64,000 bases of DNA, taken from assembly GCA_027459605.1 (NCBI GenBank), contig DAIDHR010000003.1:17763-81762 (forward strand). Direction: 5' to 3'. The notes beneath the pieces were generated by a model. It was given only the letters and a program-made list of their open reading frames with translations, was not told the origin of the DNA and searched no databases. Below, piece after piece: positions 17,331 through 24,895 of the stretch. Each line of letters begins with the position of its first letter. The stretch's first letter is position 1. The position numbers and the translations under genes are program-made. The stretch comes from Alphaproteobacteria bacterium (GTDB taxonomy: Bacteria; Pseudomonadota; Alphaproteobacteria; UBA9655).

Positions 17331-18596
17331 ATGGAAAATATGGGGCTTGTTTTTCAGGCCTGTGCCGGCCTAGCCTTATTCTTCTTTCTAGCATGGCTTT
17401 TTAGCGAAAATCGACGCCACGTCAACTTTAAGGCCGCTCTCATGGGCCTTACCATTCAAATTGCTCTTGCCATTATCGTTACGAAATTTGGTATTGTTCG
17501 CTCTGCCTTTCTCTGGATTGGAGGGGGGGTTATGGCCTTAAAAGATGCTACCGTTGCAGGAACAAGTTTTGTTTTTGGGTATTTGGGAGGGGGCGACTCC
17601 CCTTACCTTGCAAAGGAAGGCTCCAATACATTCATTTTTGCTTTCCAAGCCCTCCCCATGGTGATTGTTATTAGTGCCATTGCCATGCTTCTTTTTCACT
17701 GGCGGATTCTTCCTTTTATTGTCAAACTTTTCTCGGGCATTTTTCAGAAGGTCCTTGGCATTGGAGGAGCTCTTGGAGTTTGTGCAGCCGCTAAAATGTT
17801 TTTAGGGCAAACGGAGGCCCCCCTTTTAGTCAGGCCTTACTTAGGTAAATTTACGAGAAGCGAGCTTTTCACAGTTATGACAGCAGGTATGGCAACAACA
17901 TCCATTTCAATTATGGTTGTTTATGCCGTGATTTTAGAGGGGACTATTTCAGATCCAATTGCGCATATACTCACAGCATCTATCATTAGTGTTCCGGCCG
18001 CCATCACAATTTCGCGCATATTAATCCCTCAAGTGGGTGAGGAGACCTCGGGCCATCTTGTCGTACCCTATCAATTTTCAGGATCAATGGAGGCAATTAC
18101 CCAAGGAACATCTGATGGCGTCCGTTTGTTTATGAATATTTTGGCCATGTTAATTGTCTTTCTTGCAATTGTTGCCTTGGCCAATTCCTTGTTAGCTCTT
18201 TTACCAGGGATTAATGGTGAGACAATGAGTCTTCAGCTTCTTTTAGGTTACTTTTTAGCTCCACTCGCTTGGTTTCTAGGAATTCCTTGGCATGAAGCTG
18301 TTCCAGCGGCTGCTCTTTTAGGGAAAAAAACAATTTTAAATGAAATCGTAGCTTTTATTGGTCTTGCAGAACTTCCCAAGGGAATTTTGAGTCCTAAAAG
18401 TAATTTGATCATGACCTATGCCCTTGCAGGGTTTGCTAATTTTAGCAGTATTGGAATCCAAATTGGAGGGATTGGCACAATGGTTCCTGAACGTAAGCAA
18501 GAAATTATTGCTCTCGGCATCAAGGCAATGATTGCAGGAACCATTGCTAGTTGTATGAGTGGGGCTATTATCGGAATTTTGCACAGCTTTGGATAA
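17331..18596 (+). CDS. nupC: Concentrative nucleoside transporter (NupC/CNT family)
   Basis: A 421-residue polytopic protein. Gating and binding segments of the CNT family are present: GYLGGGDSPY, FLGQTEAPLLVRPYL and GFANFSSIGIQIGGIG. It would import nucleosides with protons or sodium, useful to a bacterium that draws nucleosides from a host. GGAGG stands just before the ATG. The 3' end overlaps miaA by 38 bases, which implies coupled expression. Confidence 0.9.
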   Translation: MENMGLVFQACAGLALFFFLAWLFSENRRHVNFKAALMGLTIQIALAIIVTKFGIVRSAFLWIGGGVMALKDATVAGTSFVFGYLGGGDSPYLAKEGSNTFIFAFQALPMVIVISAIAMLLFHWRILPFIVKLFSGIFQKVLGIGGALGVCAAAKMFLGQTEAPLLVRPYLGKFTRSELFTVMTAGMATTSISIMVVYAVILEGTISDPIAHILTASIISVPAAITISRILIPQVGEETSGHLVVPYQFSGSMEAITQGTSDGVRLFMNILAMLIVFLAIVALANSLLALLPGINGETMSLQLLLGYFLAPLAWFLGIPWHEAVPAAALLGKKTILNEIVAFIGLAELPKGILSPKSNLIMTYALAGFANFSSIGIQIGGIGTMVPERKQEIIALGIKAMIAGTIASCMSGAIIGILHSFG

Positions 18597-19452
18597 GGTT
18601 ATTATTGTTGCAGGCCCCACGGCAAGTGGAAAGTCTGCGTTTGCTTCTCAGTTAGCTCAAGAAAATAAAGGGGTCATCCTGAACGGGGATAGTCTTCAGG
18701 TTTATTGTGGCCTAGAAATTTTGACTGCACAGCCTTCCCTTGAAGATCAACAAAGAATTCCTCATCGCTTGTATGGGTTTTTGCAGCCACACGAAGTATG
18801 TTCTGCAGGGAAGTGGCTTTCTCTTGTTGTTTCAGAAATTGAAAAATGTCATAAGGAAGGTCGCCTCCCTATTATTGTTGGGGGTTCCGGGCTTTATTTA
18901 AAGGGACTTACCGAGGGATTATCTCCCATTCCTTCTCTTGATCCTTCACTGAGGAGGGATTTTGAAAGCCGAGAGCAGACTTCTCTTTATACTGAGCTTA
19001 AGTCCATTGATCCAGCTTTAACCCAAAAAATAAAACCACAAGATCGACAGCGTACTTTAAGAGCTCTTGAGGTATATTATGGAACCGGAAAGCCGCTGAG
19101 CTTCTGGTATACTCAAAAGCCAACGCGACTTCCTTATAGGTTTGAAAAAATTTTACTGAATCCTTCAAAGGAAGAGTTAGAGGTCCGAATTGTCCGTCGC
19201 CTTAACAAAATGTTTCAAAAAGAAATTCTTGAGGAGGTGGAAGCTTTGTTAGCTCTCTTCCCTTCATTTACGGCCAGGAAAGCCATTGGCCTTCAAGAGA
19301 TTGGATCGTTTTTAAAAGGGGAGTGTTCTTGGGACGAAGCAAAAGCCCTGACCCTCCTTCATACTCTTCAATATGCCAAACGCCAAAGAACGTGGTTTCG
19401 TCATCAGTTTAAAGCGGATAGAATCATTGATAAGCTATACTTCTGCTTGTGA
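18559..19452 (+). CDS. miaA: tRNA dimethylallyltransferase MiaA
   Basis: About 297 residues. The P-loop GPTASGKS and the following DSLQVYCGLEILTAQPS match the MiaA signature, and IIVGGSGLYLKGL is the third conserved block. The enzyme adds a dimethylallyl group to A37 of tRNAs reading UNN codons. All candidate starts are unusual: GTG at 18559 inside nupC, or TTG at 18589; both precede the P-loop closely. The overlap with nupC suggests termination-reinitiation. Confidence 0.9.
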   Translation: MGLLSEFCTALDKVIIVAGPTASGKSAFASQLAQENKGVILNGDSLQVYCGLEILTAQPSLEDQQRIPHRLYGFLQPHEVCSAGKWLSLVVSEIEKCHKEGRLPIIVGGSGLYLKGLTEGLSPIPSLDPSLRRDFESREQTSLYTELKSIDPALTQKIKPQDRQRTLRALEVYYGTGKPLSFWYTQKPTRLPYRFEKILLNPSKEELEVRIVRRLNKMFQKEILEEVEALLALFPSFTARKAIGLQEIGSFLKGECSWDEAKALTLLHTLQYAKRQRTWFRHQFKADRIIDKLYFCL

Positions 19453-19504
19453 TTAGCTCTAGAAAAAGGTATACTATTGAAAAGCAATAAGGCGTAGGGA
19501 CAAA

Positions 19505-19792
19505 ATGACAAAATCAGAGTTAATTCATAAACTAAGTCAGCAATTCTCGGATATGTCCTTAAGGGAAGTTGAAAAGGCCGTTGAAGTCATATTTTCTGAA
19601 ATAAGTTCAGCTTTGGCGAAGGGAAACAGAGTCGAGTTGCGAGGCTTTGGGGCTTTTTCAGTTAGATACCGGGAAAGGCGAGTTGGCCGAAATCCTCGGA
19701 CGGGAGAAAAAGTGGAAGTTGAAGGAAAGCATGTCCCTTTTTTTAAAGCCGGTAAAGGTCTTCGAGAGTACCTAAATAAAGGGGCAAAATAG
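19505..19792 (+). CDS. ihfB: Integration host factor beta subunit
   Basis: A 95-residue HU/IHF family DNA-bending protein. The sequence [17 protein letters not shown] followed by [28 protein letters not shown] is the beta-ribbon arm and C-terminal end typical of alphaproteobacterial IHF-beta. No ihfA is present in the window. It begins 52 bases after miaA, and repeat family B follows 14 bases after its stop. Confidence 0.9.
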   Translation: MTKSELIHKLSQQFSDMSLREVEKAVEVIFSEISSALAKGNRVELRGFGAFSVRYRERRVGRNPRTGEKVEVEGKHVPFFKAGKGLREYLNKGAK

Positions 19793-19806
19793 CTTTTCTC
19801 ACTTAT

Positions 19807-19938
19807 CAAGTTTTCGCTTAAGCACTCGAGGGCGAGCTCAATAAGCATATTGAAATACGTGACAGAGAGCGAGACCCGAAGAGCCTGCCCCGCGAAGGCG
19901 GGGGCAACGAAGGCAAAACTTGAAAGGTAAAGAGTATA
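19807..19938 (+). repeat. Dispersed repeat family B, copy 1
   Basis: About 132 bases matching the element at 21777-21910 in the same orientation. Shared blocks are CGAGGGCGAGC, AATAAGC/GATAAGC, TGACAGAG, GAGACCCGAAGAGCCT and CTTGAAAGG, then AAGAGTATA. The ends CAAGTTTTCGCTT and AAGGCAAAACTTG are near inverted, and an inner hairpin (CCCCGC facing GCGGGG) is present in this copy. Confidence 0.8.
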
Positions 19939-20086
19939 TCTCTTTGATAAGCTTAAAGCTTCTGGCCTTGCTTTAAAATTTCCCCGCACACATGAGCCCT
20001 AAAATTGATAGGGGAAGCAGAAATTAAAGAGTGTTCTTGGGGTATTATAGGGGCTTTCAATAGTCTAAATTCTTTTAAGTATGGTT
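19939..20086. other. Non-coding stretch between repeat copies
   Basis: Part of the 483-base gap between ihfB and the carotenoid oxygenase gene. Apart from the family B copy before it and the family A copy after it, I see no gene, tRNA or clear terminator here. Frames that read through the repeats on the minus strand are repeat translations. Confidence 0.5.
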
Positions 20087-20219
20087 AAGTTACCGTGTTT
20101 AACAAACACCCAGCGTCATTCCCGCAAAAGCTGGAATCCAGGTGTACTAGGATCCCCGCATTCGCGGGGATGACAATTTTGTGAAATGAAAAACAATAAC
20201 TTCATGTCCGATGGGTATA
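20087..20219 (+). repeat. Dispersed repeat family A, copy 2 (long core)
   Basis: About 133 bases matching the reverse complement of 4128-4225 at both ends (TTACCGTGTTTAACAAAC and ATAACTTCATGTCCGAT). The core is longer than in copy 1: GTCATTCCCGC, then AGCTGGAATCCAGG, then CCCCGCATTCGCGGGG and ATGAC. The core therefore varies while the flanks are kept. Confidence 0.75.
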
Positions 20220-20275
20220 GCATAATAAATATGATAAGTTTGGTTAACAACTTTAGATTCAGGGAGTCAACGAAT

Positions 20276-21814
20276 ATGGGAAAAATAATTTCCGTTCTTT
20301 TAATTAGTTTTATTTGTGTAGGGTGTATGACTCAGCAAGAGAAGACGTCACACCACACGTCTTTTCCCGAGATGTCTCCGCTCTATATGTTTCAAAATAC
20401 ACAAGAGATGGAAAATGTTGACCTTAAAGTATATGGAAAAATTCCTGAATGGTTGCAAGGAGATTTTGTAAGAAATGGGCCAGGGCTCATACGAACTAAA
20501 ACAAGCTCGATTAAAAGTTGGTTTGATGGTTTAGGAAAATTACATGCTTTTTCTATTAACAATGGGCGAGTTCTTTACACATGTAAGTTTCTTAGATCTG
20601 CAGCTTATGAAAAGTTTAAAACGACTGGAGAGTTTGATTTTGTTGGCTTTGCTCAAGAGCCGAAAACAGATCCATTTTCTCTTATAGATTTCCTCTTTGA
20701 TGTTAAAAATGAAGAGGTGACAAACGCAAATGTCACCATTTCAAAGATTAATAATCATCGCGTGGCTATGACAGAAATTCCTTTGCCGGTAGAGATTAGC
20801 AAAAGCCTTGATACAAAAGGTCCTTTTGATTATGACGATGACCTTCCCAAAAACTACAGCTTTGAGTCGGCTCACATCTTAGAGGACCCTCAAACTAAAG
20901 CTATGTGGAACTTTCTTATTAAGATTGGACTCTTTGAAACAGCTTATCAAATTTATTCGATCTCACCTCATTCGAACTCCCGGCAGCTTGTCTCATCTAT
21001 TCCCGTATCTTCTATTTCTTACATGCATAGTTTTTCTCTTGCTGGAAAATATTTTGTACTTGTCGATTATCCTTTTCGTGCCAAAGATCCTAAGGACATA
21101 GCCCATGGGTTTATTAAGGCTTTCTCTTGGTACCAAAATGAGCCGACAAAAATTTATGTCATTAATAGAGAATCAGGACAATTCTGGACATTTTATACTA
21201 AACCATTCTTTTCTTATCATCACATCAATGGCTTTGAAAAAGATAATAAAATTTTTGTCGACCTCATCGCTTATCCTGATGCAGACATCATTTATAATGT
21301 TAACAAGTATCCTTTTATAAAAAACCCTAACAATAAGTTGTATCGATTGGAGATTGATTGTTTAAAGAATCAAACAAACGTATATCAAGTCACCCATGAG
21401 CATTTTGAATTTCCCCGTCTTAATGATTCTAGGATTGGTAAAGAGTATCAATATTTCTATGCTGTTCATATTCACCCCAACGGGTACGGCATTCTCAAAT
21501 ACAATCATTTTAAAGCTAAAAATACCACTTGGTTCCGAGAAGGATTTTATGCTGGTGAACCCGTATACATCCCTCATCCTCAAGCAAAAGCTGAGGATGA
21601 TGGCGTCATTCTGACTATTGTGAATAACCTAAAGGAGAAGACGTCATTCCTGTTAATTCTTGATGCGAAAGAGCTAAAGGAACTTGCTAGAATAGAAGCT
21701 CCTCATTTTATTCCTTTTGGGTTCCATGGTCGATTTTTTGAAGAGGACTCTCCTAGCCCATATACTCAAAGGATTTCGAGTTTTCGGGCAGGCACCCGAG
21801 GGCGAGCGCGATAA
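20276..21814 (+). CDS. Carotenoid oxygenase family protein, putative lipoprotein
   Basis: A 512-residue member of the carotenoid cleavage dioxygenase/RPE65 family. The start at 20276 is chosen because AGGGAG precedes it by 9 bases and it opens a lipoprotein-like signal (MGKIISVLLISFICVGC, lipid cysteine C17). The four iron-ligand histidines of the propeller are visible: H200 (SAHILED), H251 (YMHSFS), H315 or H316 (SYHHING) and H484 (GFHGRF). The N-terminal block LQGDFVRNGPGL is typical. The last dozen residues are encoded by repeat family B. The cleaved substrate is unknown, and no carotenoid synthesis gene is nearby. Confidence 0.8.
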   Translation: MGKIISVLLISFICVGCMTQQEKTSHHTSFPEMSPLYMFQNTQEMENVDLKVYGKIPEWLQGDFVRNGPGLIRTKTSSIKSWFDGLGKLHAFSINNGRVLYTCKFLRSAAYEKFKTTGEFDFVGFAQEPKTDPFSLIDFLFDVKNEEVTNANVTISKINNHRVAMTEIPLPVEISKSLDTKGPFDYDDDLPKNYSFESAHILEDPQTKAMWNFLIKIGLFETAYQIYSISPHSNSRQLVSSIPVSSISYMHSFSLAGKYFVLVDYPFRAKDPKDIAHGFIKAFSWYQNEPTKIYVINRESGQFWTFYTKPFFSYHHINGFEKDNKIFVDLIAYPDADIIYNVNKYPFIKNPNNKLYRLEIDCLKNQTNVYQVTHEHFEFPRLNDSRIGKEYQYFYAVHIHPNGYGILKYNHFKAKNTTWFREGFYAGEPVYIPHPQAKAEDDGVILTIVNNLKEKTSFLLILDAKELKELARIEAPHFIPFGFHGRFFEEDSPSPYTQRISSFRAGTRGRAR

Positions 21815-21910
21815 GCGTAGTCAACCTACATGACAGAGCGTGAGACCCGAAGAGCCTACCTCCGCGAAGGCGAAGGCAACGAAGACGAACCTTGAAAGGC
21901 GAAGAGTATA
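21777..21910 (+). repeat. Dispersed repeat family B, copy 2, entering a coding region
   Basis: About 134 bases matching 19807-19938 in the same orientation. It begins inside the carotenoid oxygenase gene and supplies the last codons (FRAGTRGRAR) and the stop. Both copies stand directly at the 3' end of a gene and shortly before the next one on the same strand. Confidence 0.8.
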
Positions 21911-21935
21911 GCTCATTTATGCAAAAGTTTGTCAA

Positions 21936-23135
21936 ATGCTGAAAAAATCTTTTGCCAAAAGTATGGTCTTTGCGACCATCATTCTTATGGATCTATTAGC
22001 TGGGATGGAATTCGATCTCTTTGTCCCGAGCTTTCCTGAGCTGCAAAATCTGTTTGGTCTCACACCATTTTTGGTTGAGGCCTTATTATCGGTTAATTTT
22101 GCAGGATATTGTTTGAGTTTGTTCTTTGTTGGAAGTCTGGCTGATCATTATGGACGTAAACCAATTATATTGCTTGGCCTCATGACCTTTACCATCGGTA
22201 GCATTTTTTGTTTATGGGCCCCATTCTATCAATTCCTTCTCATTGGCCGTTTCTTACAAGGCGTAGGCATTGCAGCTCCAGCAATTCTTTCCTTTTTAAT
22301 TATTGCCGACTCCTATTCTCTTAAGAGACAGCAGTCCATATTTGGAATACTGAATGGTCTTATGAATGTCTCGGCAGGTTTTGCTCCTGTCCTAGGAAGC
22401 TATATAGCCCTCTACTTCCATTGGCAGGGTAATTTTATGACCCTTCTCATTTTGGGGCTAACAGCATTCATGATGGCTGTGCTTTTTATCCCCCATCACA
22501 AATTACCCAAGCATAAGGAAAGTTTCTCGCTTCGGGGATATGTCCCTTTATTTCAATCAAAACCTCTGGTCCTTTTGATGCTGCATTTTGTTTTTAATTT
22601 TGTCCCTTATTGGATCTTTGTTGGTATGTCCCCGTTACTTTACATGGAAGCTTTAGGGGTAAGTCTCCCTCACTTTGGATATTACCAAGGTGCATTGGCC
22701 TTTGTATTTGCATTGGGAAGTTTATTTTTCGGCCTAATTGTCAACAGATATGACCAAAAGAAGATGCTCTACATCTCAGGTCAAATTTTTATTGTAGGAT
22801 TACTAGCTATTGGTTTGGTCTCCTTCTTGAATAGCCCTCATCCACTTCTTATAACGATGGCCTTTCTTCCTTTCATTATTGGGCAGATTATTCCAAGTAC
22901 GATTCTTTATCCTTTGTGTTTGAACTTTATGCCAGAAGCAAAGGGGCAAATATCAGCCCTTCTCCAAGGGGGGCGGCTTATCTTCTCTGCATTTAGTCTT
23001 CAGCTCGTTGGTTATTTCTACCAGGGATCCTTTCGGAACATTGGGATAATTCTCTGTTTTTTCATTCTCATGACGGTTATTACCTTATTTTTTGTCATTA
23101 AAAACCGAGATATTATGAACTTACTTGTGGAATAA
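21936..23135 (+). CDS. MFS transporter, Bcr/CflA drug-resistance type
   Basis: A 399-residue 12-helix transporter. The opening (MDLLAGMEFDLFVPSFPELQ), the loop GSLADHYGRKPIILLG and GRFLQGVGIAAPA match the Bcr/CflA subfamily of drug:H+ antiporters. It starts 25 bases after repeat B copy 2. The 3' end abuts, without overlap, the stop of the cysteine-rich peptide gene on the opposite strand. The substrate is unknown; a paralogue of the same subfamily is at 56998-58155. Confidence 0.85.
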   Translation: MLKKSFAKSMVFATIILMDLLAGMEFDLFVPSFPELQNLFGLTPFLVEALLSVNFAGYCLSLFFVGSLADHYGRKPIILLGLMTFTIGSIFCLWAPFYQFLLIGRFLQGVGIAAPAILSFLIIADSYSLKRQQSIFGILNGLMNVSAGFAPVLGSYIALYFHWQGNFMTLLILGLTAFMMAVLFIPHHKLPKHKESFSLRGYVPLFQSKPLVLLMLHFVFNFVPYWIFVGMSPLLYMEALGVSLPHFGYYQGALAFVFALGSLFFGLIVNRYDQKKMLYISGQIFIVGLLAIGLVSFLNSPHPLLITMAFLPFIIGQIIPSTILYPLCLNFMPEAKGQISALLQGGRLIFSAFSLQLVGYFYQGSFRNIGIILCFFILMTVITLFFVIKNRDIMNLLVE

Positions 23136-23342
23136 TTAGTATTGATATTTGTTTTTTGGCCGTTTCTTTTTAGGTATGAAGTTTTTATTAGCATCTGTAC
23201 ATTGACAAACACAGGCACTACCGCCTATACATCCACAGCCTGCATCGTAGCATTGCTGGCAGTCACAACTGGCATTTACATGACTTCCCATAAAGTTTAA
23301 GGCGAGCAGGGCCAGGCAAATGTTATTTAAAATATATTTCAT
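23136..23342 (-). CDS. Small exported peptide with eight clustered cysteines
   Basis: A 68-residue precursor. A signal peptide (NICLALLALNFMGSHVNA) is followed by CDCQQCYDAGCGC and ACVCQC, eight cysteines within 24 residues, then a basic tail (PKKKRPKNKYQY). The gene has a strong ribosome binding site (GGAGGAAAGG) before the ATG. The pattern could give a disulfide-knotted or metal-binding peptide. I do not recognise a family, and the function is open. Confidence 0.6.
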   Translation of the reverse strand: MKYILNNICLALLALNFMGSHVNASCDCQQCYDAGCGCIGGSACVCQCTDANKNFIPKKKRPKNKYQY

Positions 23343-23832
23343 CTTTTTTCCTTTCCTCCAGGGTTTTCAAATAGACTATCGTAAAGCAACACTACTCTAT
23401 AGATAAGAAACAGTATCACAAAGAATTTTTAAAATTACGTTAACATAATTTGAATTTTGGATAAAAACCGCTCGAATGCCTTACAATTGCATCGGAGCAG
23501 AGCTCCTTGTAATGACTTTAGCTTATTATATTTCAATGAAAAAATAATATTTTATTCTAAACTCGAGTTAAGGTAGATGAAATAAACTTAATACTTCTTG
23601 TGAACAGATTTCATTTTATCTGATCAAGCGTGTTAAAATTACCTCACTTGCTTCATTTTTTGAGTAAGGAGAGACATTTTTCTATTAATCTCCTGATTAA
23701 ATGATAAAAATTTTAGGGAATAAAAGTGTATTAGCGGTTTTGCCTTGAAGAGAGACTGACTGAAAAAGGGCTAAGGTAAGTCTATGTTTTTTGTATAAAT
23801 TAAAGACTGAGTTAGGGGAAAGGAAGTCAAGC
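23343..23832. other. Gene-free stretch with one hairpin
   Basis: About 490 AT-rich bases between divergent genes. I see no gene or RNA of known type. One structure stands out at 23481-23512: TTACAA and TTGTAA pair around an inner GGAGC-AGA-GCTCC stem. The right part must hold the promoter of the OmpA-like lipoprotein gene, and the left part that of the cysteine-rich peptide. Confidence 0.4.
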
Positions 23833-24669
23833 ATGAAAAAGGGAATTGTTTCACGAGGGATGAAGTTATGCGCCTTTATCGCTTTGTTGGCTGTAACAGG
23901 GTGTGCAGAATATCACAAAAGAGTTTTAGAACATACTGCAGAACGTGGAACTGAGTTTACAAAAACCCTTGCTAAAGAATATGAAGATCTTGGTAAAATT
24001 GAACAATACACAATGTATGACGAATATTCTGCAGATTATTATTACCTCAAAGCAATTTATGCAAAAGAAGGAAAAAATGTTGGACCAACCCATTTAGAGA
24101 GTTGGTCTATTGAGCCTGACAAACTTCCTGAACTTGAGAAAGCCCGCCATCGTTTGGTGAGAGCTTTGAAGTCGGGTGCTCGCGAGATAGCTCCCAAAAT
24201 GACTGCCTTTACTCAAGCCCATTTTGACTGCTGGGTTGAAGAACAAGATGAAAATTGGCAAAAGGACGATATAGCAACCTGTCGGTCCGAATTTTATAAA
24301 GGTATGGCCGATGTTGAGCTAATGCTCATGGGTGGGGTTGAAAAAACGAAGCCTTCCCACATGGTATTTTTCCGATCTAATAGCTTCCACCTTACAGCAG
24401 CTGGCATAAAGGTTATTGATAAGGTTGCTGAAATTATTCAGAAAATGAAATATGCTCACCACATTCTTCTTGTTGGAAGAACAGATATGAAGGGAGATCT
24501 GAAACATAATAAGCAGCTCTCAAAGCATCGCGCTATGGCTGTGAAGAAAGAGCTTATTAGAAGAGGTGTTTCTCCTCACTTTATTGCCATAAAGGCAGAA
24601 GGAGAAACTCCTGGCCCAAAGGTAGATGCCCATAACAGACGTGTTGATATCCTAATTTTAAAGTACTAA
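23833..24669 (+). CDS. OmpA-domain lipoprotein
   Basis: About 278 residues from the ATG at 23833, which has AGGAAG 6 bases upstream. The signal ends in a lipobox (LAVTGC, lipid cysteine C24). The C-terminal third is an OmpA-like peptidoglycan-binding domain, with HILLVGRTDMKGD, NKQLSKHRAMAVKKEL and the final NRRVDILIL. The N-terminal two thirds are helical and not recognised. It would link the outer membrane to the wall, like Pal or YiaD. A strong terminator follows. Confidence 0.85.
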   Translation: MKKGIVSRGMKLCAFIALLAVTGCAEYHKRVLEHTAERGTEFTKTLAKEYEDLGKIEQYTMYDEYSADYYYLKAIYAKEGKNVGPTHLESWSIEPDKLPELEKARHRLVRALKSGAREIAPKMTAFTQAHFDCWVEEQDENWQKDDIATCRSEFYKGMADVELMLMGGVEKTKPSHMVFFRSNSFHLTAAGIKVIDKVAEIIQKMKYAHHILLVGRTDMKGDLKHNKQLSKHRAMAVKKELIRRGVSPHFIAIKAEGETPGPKVDAHNRRVDILILKY

Positions 24670-24735
24670 AGCCGAGGTTCACTCTTCAGCTAAGACTGAA
24701 GAGATAATAATAAGAACATGATCTTTAAACTTCTT

Positions 24736-24759
24736 AGGCGCCGTAAAAGGCGCCTTTTT
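24736..24759 (+). terminator. Rho-independent terminator of the OmpA-like lipoprotein gene
   Basis: The stem AGGCGCC pairs with GGCGCCT around a 6-base loop, followed by a run of T, 67 bases after the stop codon. Confidence 0.85.
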
Positions 24760-24895
24760 CTTGACAAAATTTAGCCCCACGAGACTTCTATTGGAGAAAC
24801 TACGTTATAGCGTATCTATACATGCTTATTTGAACCAATGAAGCGAATATATCGAATTGGAATACATCAAATCACGAATTCTCAAAGCCCTAAAT

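Noticed and set aside
19537..19989. Minus-strand frame of 150 codons opposite ihfB and repeat B
   Set aside because: It is the antisense of ihfB plus a translation of the repeat.
21753..21935. Minus-strand frame across repeat B copy 2
   Set aside because: A translation of the repeat; it lacks a ribosome site and stands opposite the oxygenase end.
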